NCBI RefSeq assembly: GCF_039724765.1
Contig: NZ_CP155729.1
Coordinates: 3,481,501-3,545,500, forward strand
DNA length: 64,000 bases
Direction of reading: 5' to 3'
Source of the DNA: Sagittula stellata E-37
Lineage (GTDB): Bacteria > Pseudomonadota > Alphaproteobacteria > Rhodobacterales > Rhodobacteraceae
Below the pieces are notes generated by a model. It was not told where the DNA came from, did no database searches, and saw only the letters and a program-made list of their open reading frames with translations. The translations under genes were made by a program, and so were the position numbers. The first letter of the stretch is position 1; every line of letters starts with the position of its first letter. Of the stretch, positions 55,880-64,000 are shown one piece after another.

Positions 55880-56131
55880 TCAGATGTCACGGACCACGCA
55901 GGCCACGCTTGGAAGACCATCGGCTGAGGACGCCGGAAGCGGGCGACCGCTGTCCGACACGATGGGCATCTGTGCGACTTGCGCGAGCGTCTCTTGGCAG
56001 CGGGCGAGTTCGTTGGGGGACACTTCGATCTCGATCACTTCCGGTTCGACGGGCGCAAGAAACTCGGTCGCGGCAAAGGCGGCCGTGGCAGTTGCGGACA
56101 GGGCGAACAGGTAAACTGGCAGCTTGTTCAT
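55880..56131 (-). CDS. Small exported hypothetical protein
   Basis: An 83-residue protein with a signal peptide or membrane helix (residues 6-22) and a polar domain with two cysteines (CQETLAQ and VACVVRDI) that could form a disulfide. No family recognised. It has a clear terminator. A single gene. Confidence 0.7.
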   Translation of the reverse strand: MNKLPVYLFALSATATAAFAATEFLAPVEPEVIEIEVSPNELARCQETLAQVAQMPIVSDSGRPLPASSADGLPSVACVVRDI

Positions 56132-56297
56132 CTCTTTGCTCTCCTTCGTGTTGGTAACGAGGAGACGTCGAAAATGGTTCCCGCAGCGCTAAAGGTTTGT
56201 ATTCGAAGCGAAGAATGGCACGCTTTTTACGACGCATCCTATGGAAACCTGCGGTGCCGCAGGCGTTGACCTGTCGAACGACGAAAGGACACATGAC

Positions 56298-56969
56298 ATG
56301 ACCAAGACACTCTTCATTACCGGCGCCTCTTCCGGGATCGGGGCTGCGACCGCCCGGACTGCGGTATCGCGCGGCTGGTCCGTCGGCCTTTTCGCCCGGT
56401 CAGAGGACAAGCTCACTGCGCTGGCAGAAGAGCTTGGCGATGCCGCCCTGCCCCTCGTCGGCGATGCGACTTCGCTCGAAGAACAGCGCGCAGCCGTCGG
56501 GAAAACAGTCGACCGGTTCGGGGGGTTGAACGCGGCCTTTGCCAACGCGGGCACAGGGCTCTCCGCGGCGGGGACAGAGAAGGGCGATCCAGACGAGTGG
56601 GAAGCACTGGTACACCTGAACGTGCTGGGGTTCCTGTGGACGGCCAAGGCGGCGATGCCGGCGTTGAAGTCCAGCAAGGGTCACCTCCTTCTGACCGGAT
56701 CGGCTGCCGGGCGTCGTCACATCAAGGGCTCCGTCTACGGCGCGTCGAAGTGGTTCGTGCACGGCTACGGCGGTAATCTTGCCGAGGAGATGCGCGAATG
56801 GGGCGGTCGCTGCACCGTAATCGCGCCGGGCATGGTGGACACGCCTTTCTTCGACGAAGCGAAGCCCGACAAGCTGAAGCCTGAAGATATTGCAGACGCC
56901 GCTATGTTCGCGCTGGAGGCCGATCCGCGCGCCTGTGTCCAGGAGGTCTTTGTCATGCCGACCGGTTGA
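56298..56969 (+). CDS. Short-chain dehydrogenase/reductase
   Basis: A 223-residue SDR with the nucleotide motif TGASSGIG (residues 8-15), NAG in FANAGTG, the Ser/Tyr-x3-Lys catalytic site (GSAAGRRHIKGSVYGASKW) and the PG motif in VIAPGMVDTPFF. It is a classical NAD(P)-dependent oxidoreductase; the substrate is unknown. The start at MTKTLFITG has GAAAGGA upstream. Confidence 0.9.
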   Translation: MTKTLFITGASSGIGAATARTAVSRGWSVGLFARSEDKLTALAEELGDAALPLVGDATSLEEQRAAVGKTVDRFGGLNAAFANAGTGLSAAGTEKGDPDEWEALVHLNVLGFLWTAKAAMPALKSSKGHLLLTGSAAGRRHIKGSVYGASKWFVHGYGGNLAEEMREWGGRCTVIAPGMVDTPFFDEAKPDKLKPEDIADAAMFALEADPRACVQEVFVMPTG

Positions 56970-57093
56970 TCCGGTTCGACTTGCCCAAAAGAAACGGCGC
57001 GCCCCACAGCGGACGCGTTTTTCGTTGCCAGGTGGCTCGCCTCAGACGCGGGAATTCGGCAAGACACTGCGGTTGCCAGCGCGGGACGAAGAG

Positions 57094-57369
57094 TCAGGAA
57101 AAGATCCCGGCGCCCTGCTGGTCGATCATCTGCTTCGCCTTGGCGACAGAGGCTTCGCGGGCCTCGTCAGCGTCGCGGATCACGTCCGCACGGATCAGGC
57201 GATGGGTACGCGTGTCGCCATCGACCTCCGCCTCGATGATCGCGCAGATGCGGAAACCGCCGTCTTCCGACATCGGTTGCGGAATGATCCGAAAGCCTTC
57301 GTATTCAATGGCTTCGGCAGCGGGCTGAGGAGCCGCGCCGCCGCCGAAGAGTTTCTTCCAGATGGACAT
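57094..57369 (-). CDS. HlyU family transcriptional regulator-like protein
   Basis: A 91-residue protein beginning MSIWKKLFGGG and containing EGFRIIPQPMSEDGGFRICAIIEAEVDG, the HlyU-type core of alphaproteobacteria. Despite the name, this family has no established DNA-binding role in the group. It follows rpoD by 9 bases on the same strand. Confidence 0.85.
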   Translation of the reverse strand: MSIWKKLFGGGAAPQPAAEAIEYEGFRIIPQPMSEDGGFRICAIIEAEVDGDTRTHRLIRADVIRDADEAREASVAKAKQMIDQQGAGIFS

Positions 57370-57378
57370 GTCCGCGCC

Positions 57379-59382
<2,004 letters not shown>

Positions 59383-59500
59383 GCGGCTCTCCTGATCGAA
59401 GGGGAGGACGAATCACTGATTGACCGACTCAATAGCGTCTTTGAGTGATTCGGGAACCCGTCTACCCTTATTTCTTTACCTTTTTCTCACCGAAGTGACG

Positions 59501-61528
59501 TCATCCACGCCCTTTATCGAATCGAATCGTTGCGAGAAGCGAATCAAGGGCGCTCTTTTCTTCCCGGTCGATATGGGCGCCGTTCGGCCCGATTTCGAAG
59601 TCCACTTCGTTATCGTCTTTCAGCCGCCCGATCGCCGAACGCGCCCGTGCTGCCTCGGCCAGACGCCATGTCAGGGCTTCGTCGGCCAGATCGTCGAGGT
59701 CCTCCTCCGCCTCTCTCAGTTCGGCCTGCCAGCCATGGTACGCCTCAAGCTTCGCCAGCTCCTCGGCGACAGTCATCCGCGCGAGGTCCTTTGCACCTTG
59801 GGAACGGATACATGGAACCACCGCGATATGGCGCGCGGCGAGCAGGGTTTCAAGCCACCCCGCCCCGATCCTTTCCATGGCCGCGTCGGCAAGGCGTTCC
59901 GGACGGTCGGCCATATCGAGCAGCACGTCCCGAAGTGCGGCCAGGTCGGGGTCGCGCGGGGTCAGCTTTTCCAACTGTCCGTCGAACGCCTCGATAAGGG
60001 TAGGATGATGATAGAGAATGGCCAGAACGATCTCCTGCCGCATGACGACTTCGGCATCCTCGCCCCGGGCGACCAGCATGGAGGCCTTGGCGGTCGGGCT
60101 CGGCGGCTCGGGCGCATTCCACTTGCGGCGGCCTCTGGCGCCTTTCCCCTTGCCGGAAAACCCGCCGGCGAAACCACCAGAGAAACCGCCAGAAAATCCT
60201 CCGCCGTTGCCACCGTTCCACGGCTCCGCCGGTTGCACGCCGGCTCGGTTGTACAGCTTGTCCAGCAGCTCCCGCACCGCTTCCCCGTAGTGGCGTCGCA
60301 GGGAGGGGTCCTTGACCCGCTGAACCCGCTCGCGCAGCACCTTGTCCAGCGCGGCCCGGCGCTCCGGACTGTCAAAACTGCGCCCTTCCGTCTCTTGCTG
60401 CCAAAGCAGATCGACCATCGGCAACGCCGCATCCAGACAGGTCTGCACCGCGTCCGGCCCGTCCGAGCGGATAAGGTCGTCCGGGTCCTTGCCATCGGGC
60501 ATAAGCGCGAACCGCAGACCTTTCCCCGCTTCCAGCAAGGGCAGCGCAAGGTCGATCACCCGATACGCGGCACGCAGCCCGGCCTTGTCCCCGTCGAGGG
60601 CGATGATCGGTTCAGGCGACAGCCGCCACATAGCATGAAGCTGGTTCTCGGTAACCGCCGTGCCCAGAGGTGCAACCGCGCCCTTGAACCCGGCCTCGCT
60701 AAGCGCGATCACGTCCATATAGCCTTCCGCCACGACCAGCGGCTGCCCCCTGCCGGTGGCCTCGCGTGCGGCGCGCAGATTGTAAAGGTTGCGGGACTTG
60801 TCGAAGAGCTCCGTCTCGGGCGAGTTCAGGTATTTGGCGTTGTCGTCCGGGTCCATCGCCCGGCCACCGAAGGCGATACACCGCCCCCGGGCATCACGGA
60901 TCGGGAACATGATGCGGTTGCGGAAGACATCGTAGGGCTCGCGTCCCTTGTCCGAGGTCTTCGACAGGCCGCAGGCCACGAGGTGCTCGACAGAGACGCC
61001 CTTGCCGGTCAGCGCCAGACGCAGGTTATCCCAGCCCGCGGGCGCGAAACCGATCTCGAACCGCTCCTGCGTACCGGCGTCGAGCCCGCGCTTCGCGAGG
61101 TATGCCCGGGCATCCGTCGCCGCCTGCGTCTTCAACTGGAAACGGAAAAACTGGACCGCCTGCTCCATGACCTCGCCAAGGATCGTCCGGCGGTCGGCCT
61201 TCTGCTTGGCCTGCGGGTCACGGGCCGGCATCTCCATCCCGGCTTCGGTGGCGAGAATTTCGATCGCCTCCATGAAGCCGACATTCTCCGTCTTCTGCAC
61301 GAACGAGATGGCGTCTCCCTTCTCGTGGCAGCCGAAGCAATAATAATACCCCTTCCGGTCGTCGACGTGGAAAGAAGCCGTCTTTTCATGGTGAAAGGGA
61401 CAAGGCGCCCAGAGGTCGCCCTTGCCGGGTTGCGACTTGCGCTTATCCCACAACACCTTGCGCCCCACCACATCGGCAAGGCTCAGACGGTTGCGGATTT
61501 CATCGAGGAAACCGGTCGGCAGACTCAT
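59501..61528 (-). CDS. dnaG: DNA primase DnaG
   Basis: A 675-residue primase: CHC2 zinc domain (ending CPFHHEKTASF and YYCFGCHEKGDAISF), TOPRIM domain (VVAEGYMDVIAL, ALDGDKAG) and a C-terminal helicase-binding domain after a Gly/Phe-rich linker. It makes RNA primers for replication. Length is normal. Confidence 0.98.
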   Translation of the reverse strand: MSLPTGFLDEIRNRLSLADVVGRKVLWDKRKSQPGKGDLWAPCPFHHEKTASFHVDDRKGYYYCFGCHEKGDAISFVQKTENVGFMEAIEILATEAGMEMPARDPQAKQKADRRTILGEVMEQAVQFFRFQLKTQAATDARAYLAKRGLDAGTQERFEIGFAPAGWDNLRLALTGKGVSVEHLVACGLSKTSDKGREPYDVFRNRIMFPIRDARGRCIAFGGRAMDPDDNAKYLNSPETELFDKSRNLYNLRAAREATGRGQPLVVAEGYMDVIALSEAGFKGAVAPLGTAVTENQLHAMWRLSPEPIIALDGDKAGLRAAYRVIDLALPLLEAGKGLRFALMPDGKDPDDLIRSDGPDAVQTCLDAALPMVDLLWQQETEGRSFDSPERRAALDKVLRERVQRVKDPSLRRHYGEAVRELLDKLYNRAGVQPAEPWNGGNGGGFSGGFSGGFAGGFSGKGKGARGRRKWNAPEPPSPTAKASMLVARGEDAEVVMRQEIVLAILYHHPTLIEAFDGQLEKLTPRDPDLAALRDVLLDMADRPERLADAAMERIGAGWLETLLAARHIAVVPCIRSQGAKDLARMTVAEELAKLEAYHGWQAELREAEEDLDDLADEALTWRLAEAARARSAIGRLKDDNEVDFEIGPNGAHIDREEKSALDSLLATIRFDKGRG

Positions 61529-61613
61529 GGGAGGCAGTATCCTCCGGCGGCGGGGCGATTATCAAGGTGCCAAGAGCGGTCAGGGCAGATGCGACCAGAC
61601 GCGGTGTCGGGCC

Positions 61614-61898
61614 TTAACGGTCCATCCGCTCGCACTGTTCGCGTGCCGCCTGACCGACCGCCGGGGTCAGCATGTTCGGGGGCAGCGTGAACACGAAGTC
61701 GGCAAGCTGATCGGCAGCCTTGCGCTCCATCTCGGCGCGCAGGGCGGTGCGCACGTCGGCCTTGGAACGGCCACTGACGCGGCTGTCCACGGCCAGTTTG
61801 AACCAGGCTTCGGTCTGCGCACATTTTTCGAGATCGCCCTGCGCCACGACGGGCGTGGCACCGATGGCGATGATGAGGGCAAAAAGCGCTTGGCGCAT
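61614..61898 (-). CDS. Small exported hypothetical protein
   Basis: A 94-residue protein with a signal peptide (residues 1-19, cleavage near VVA-QG). The mature part is helical with two cysteines (EKCAQTEAW and REQCERMDR) placed to form a disulfide. No family recognised. It lies upstream of the dnaG start on the same strand. Confidence 0.75.
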   Translation of the reverse strand: MRQALFALIIAIGATPVVAQGDLEKCAQTEAWFKLAVDSRVSGRSKADVRTALRAEMERKAADQLADFVFTLPPNMLTPAVGQAAREQCERMDR

Positions 61899-61931
61899 GT
61901 CAGGCGTCTCCGCAGGCAGTTTGGAGTGGTT

Positions 61932-62099
61932 CTAGCCCGCCTCCCCGCGGGCGGCAACGTCTGCCATGACGTCGGCGATTTCGTGCCAAAGGATCCGTGC
62001 CATCGACTTGAAAACCGTGGGCCTGCTGGCGCACGCGAATCCGCTGAAGTCCCGAGCATCGAAGGTGGAACCGTCAGGCGCCCTGTCCGTGACGCCGCC
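61932..62099 (-). pseudogene. C-terminal remnant of an unrecognised gene left of the IS element
   Basis: An open frame of 55 codons (GGVTDRAPDGSTFDARDFSG... ending AARGEAG and a stop) has strongly G/C third positions like local genes but no start codon, so it looks like a gene end. A TGA at 62102-62100 separates it from the insertion site. Joining the two flanks across the IS (keeping one TA copy) puts it in the same frame as the fragment at 62951-63182, but with that TGA between them. The identity is unknown. Confidence 0.45.
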
Positions 62100-62109
62100 T
62101 CAGGACCTA

Positions 62110-62950
62110 GGGTCAGGACTCGTTCTCTCTCAAAGCCAGAAGATCACGGTCGCAGCGAGTGCGATCGCTGAGAAGAAGGTCTTTGGGCATCGGTCATAAC
62201 GGGTCGCCACCCGTCTCCAATCCTTGAGCCTGCCGAACATGATCTCGATCCGGTTGCGACGCTTGTACCTGCGCTTGTCGTACGGGACGGGCGTCTTCCG
62301 TTTCGTCCGGCCCGGGATGCAAGGGCGTATCTTCTTGTCTTGCAAGGCTTCTCTGAACCAGTCGGCATCGTAGCCGCGATCTCCGAGCAGCCATTTCACG
62401 TCTGGCAGCCCGCCGACCAGCGCACGCGCCCCGATGTAGTCGCTGACGGGGCCGGCAGTCAGGAACAGGTCGATGGGCCGGCCATGGCTGTCGCAGACGG
62501 CGTGCAACTTCGTGTTCATGCCTCCCTTCGTCCGGCCAATCAGCCGTCCACGCCCCCCTTTTTCACGCCCAGGCTGGACGCCGTGCGATGGGCCTTCAGA
62601 TGAGTTGCGTCGATCATCACGGTCGTCTCCTCACCATGCTCGCCCGCCAGCCCGGCCATGATCCGGGCGAAGACGCCTCTATCGCTCCACCGCTTCCAGC
62701 GGTTGTAGAGTGTCTTGTGCGGGCCGTATTCCCTTGGCGCATCTCGCCACCGCAATCCATTGCGATTGATAAAGATAATACCGCTCAGAACGCGCCGGTC
62801 ATCAACCCGGGGCTTGCCGTGCGACTTGGGGAAGTAAGGCTCCAGACGCGCCATCTGCGCATCGCTCAACCAGTAGAGATCAGACATGTTCACCGCTCGT
62901 TTTCGAACGGTGAATCACGCTCGCTCAACCAAATCAATGGGTCCTGAACC
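62110..62950 (-). mobile_element. IS5 family (IS427-like) insertion sequence
   Basis: An 841-base element bounded by imperfect inverted repeats (left GGGTCAGGACTCGTT; right end reading inward GGTTCAGGACCCATT) and flanked by TA on each side, the target duplication typical of this group. It carries a two-frame DDE transposase. Both frames look intact, so it may be active. Confidence 0.88.
62130..62887 (-). CDS. IS5 family transposase made by programmed -1 frameshift
   Basis: The first frame (from MSDLYWLSDAQMARLEPYFPK, 62887 to 62540) supplies the N-terminal and first catalytic Asp (MIDATHLKAH). The second (to 62130) supplies LLGDRGYDADWF and the Glu region RNRIEIMFGRLKDWRR. The run A5-G6 in AAAAAGGGGGG shortly before the first stop is the expected slip site; a -1 shift continues as GGRGRLIGRTKGGMNTKLHAV. 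The fused product is about 252 residues. Confidence 0.88.
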
Positions 62951-63182
62951 TAAACACCCGCGCGGTGCCGCTCATTGGCATGAAGGCCATCCCGGGTTCC
63001 ATCACGGGTTCGACTTTCGGCAGGTTCCCCTGCGCCGCGAAGGAGGCGGAATATGAGAGATCACGGTCGAACGCCGACTCAAAGTCGAACGGAAACCACG
63101 CGTTTTCGATGTCTCGCAACCGACATTTCCGGCGCACCTTCATGCGGGTCAGCAGTTCGGCGTCCCCGCGCGTCTTGCGCAT
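62951..63182 (-). pseudogene. N-terminal fragment of an unrecognised gene, cut by the IS element
   Basis: From ATG at 63182 the frame reads MRKTRGDAELLTRMKV... to SGTARVF at the insertion site, about 77 codons, with G/C-rich third positions and a normal amino-acid mix (WFPFDFESAFDRDLSYSASF). It has no match I recognise. In the present sequence it would read into the IS and stop. Without the IS it would stop at TGA after two further codons, so it may be a short complete gene or the start of a longer one that also gained a stop. Confidence 0.4.
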
Positions 63183-63280
63183 CGTGGCGCCGTGTCCGTC
63201 ACCTCAACCGCCGATGATGATGGCACGAGCGCTTGGGATGGGCCGGGCGGGCGGCAAATCCTGCGCCCCGTTGCTCGCGA

Positions 63281-63838
63281 TCAGCTGTCCGACCAGATGA
63301 TCTGGGGCGCGAAACGCGGCCGGGTGAAACCATAGGTGTAGAACAGGTCGGCTTCGTTCAGGGCCGGCAACTCGAACGGCGGGACATATTGCGTTTCGGT
63401 CTCGACCATGATGACCCGTTCGTTGTGCAGCAACGTCGGCAGACGGTCGGTGAGGCTGACGAGATCTTCGGTGCGCAGGTCGCTGAACAAGCCACGGGTC
63501 TGCGACCAGTCACGGATGTAAGCGCCCTGGTTCGCGTCGTAGCGCACCTGCGTCACGCGCAGCGAATACGGTCCTTCGGACGACGTCAGGAACTCCAGCA
63601 GGTCGAGCATGCCGTCGAGGTAGGCCGCGTCGATGGCCGACGTCTCGCGTGAAATCGCGTCGGAGATCGTGTAGGCCGCCTTTGTGTTGAGGCTCTTCTG
63701 ACGGAAGGCGTCGTGCAGAGAGAACATGCTGGCAAGAACCGTCAGAAGAAGAGGCAGCCAGATCAGTGTCTCGATGGTGACATTGCCAGTCTCGTCGCCT
63801 GCAAAACGACGCAGTTTGTGGAGCATCGGCGTTCTCAT
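63281..63838 (-). CDS. TadE-like pilus assembly/pseudopilin protein
   Basis: The 185-residue protein has a TadE-type N-terminus, DETGNVTIETLIWLPLLLTVLASMFSLHDAF, with one membrane helix (residues about 24-44) and the Glu expected at the prepilin-like site. The rest is a periplasmic domain. It follows another TadE-like gene. The ATG at 63838 has GAGGTGA upstream; a GTG at 63847, overlapping the previous stop, is an alternative. The family belongs to Tad/Flp pili. Confidence 0.82.
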   Translation of the reverse strand: MRTPMLHKLRRFAGDETGNVTIETLIWLPLLLTVLASMFSLHDAFRQKSLNTKAAYTISDAISRETSAIDAAYLDGMLDLLEFLTSSEGPYSLRVTQVRYDANQGAYIRDWSQTRGLFSDLRTEDLVSLTDRLPTLLHNERVIMVETETQYVPPFELPALNEADLFYTYGFTRPRFAPQIIWSDS

Positions 63839-63843
63839 GGCGG

Positions 63844-64000
63844 TCACCTCGGTTCCTGCACGAAGGCGGCGGTGACGATCATCTGCGCGTAGCCTTCGGT
63901 ATCCAGATTGAGTTCCTTGCCGAAGCCGGTGCTCGGCATCATGGGTTTGTATTTCAGGCAGGCCCGCATGAGCATCAGATCGTTGTCCTTGCCATGCACG
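63844..64000 (-). CDS. TadE-like pilus protein, partial (start beyond window)
   Basis: The last 51 residues of a protein are visible, containing LMRACLKYKPMMPSTGFG and ending AQMIVTAAFVQEPR. The C-terminus resembles TadE/TadG-type pilus proteins of Rhodobacterales. It lies just upstream of, and coupled to, the TadE-like gene at 63281. Confidence 0.65.
   Translation of the reverse strand, partial: VHGKDNDLMLMRACLKYKPMMPSTGFGKELNLDTEGYAQMIVTAAFVQEPR

Overview
The window is high-GC DNA of a marine alphaproteobacterium in the Rhodobacterales (Roseobacter group). The evidence is the mix of conserved neighbourhoods: accB-accC-aat facing DUF2155-mlaD-NDUFA12, clpP-clpX, nrdR-ribD, dnaG-rpoD-hlyU, an ScfR regulator, and a complete thiosulfate-oxidising sox cluster. 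I see no rRNA, tRNA, CRISPR array or prophage. Almost all of it is dense chromosomal coding sequence, and the only clear mobile element is one IS5-family insertion near the right end.

Left part (1-16.3 kb). A minus-strand operon encodes a circularly permuted ATP-grasp ligase, an alpha-E protein and a transglutaminase-like protein, followed by an Anbu-type proteasome homologue cut by the window edge. This set is predicted, not proven, to make and process peptide modifications. Next come a GapR-like protein, a FadB-like fusion with an apparently damaged dehydrogenase half, a DksA-like protein, and a plus-strand sulfide-detoxification operon (MBL persulfide dioxygenase, split YeeE/YedE transporter, TIGR01244 sulfurtransferase). 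A lone FliM/SpoA motor-switch protein, a symporter-histidine kinase hybrid with a small membrane subunit and a receiver-only response regulator, and an ScfR-type XRE regulator complete this part.

Middle (16.5-36.3 kb). A five-gene branched-chain amino-acid/amide-type ABC transporter leads into acetyl-CoA synthetase. This part also holds an acyl-CoA ligase, the acetyl-CoA carboxylase subunits accBC, aat, an Mla lipid-transport component, a FkbM-GT61 fusion, RidA, clpXP and a CDF metal exporter. The symporter-kinase, ScfR, ABC transporter and acs lie close together and may form one short-chain-acid response block (inference).

Sox region (36.6-47.1 kb). soxXYZA-B-CD run on the minus strand. soxVW (minus) and soxSR-soxT (plus) diverge upstream. 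Hairpins followed by palindromes of the ATTC-N8-GAAT type break the main operon at soxA/soxB and soxB/soxC, and a perfect copy lies before soxX. SoxR carries the two cysteines expected of a persulfide-sensing ArsR/BigR/SqrR-type repressor.

Right part (47.1-64 kb). Riboflavin genes ribE and ribD, with nrdR, flank an inserted capsule-export group (KpsS, KpsD/Wza-like, KpsC). Housekeeping genes follow (DUF1353, YjbQ, SDR, HlyU, rpoD, dnaG). An IS5/IS427-type element with a programmed frameshift lies between remnants of an unrecognised gene. Two TadE-like pilus genes end the window.
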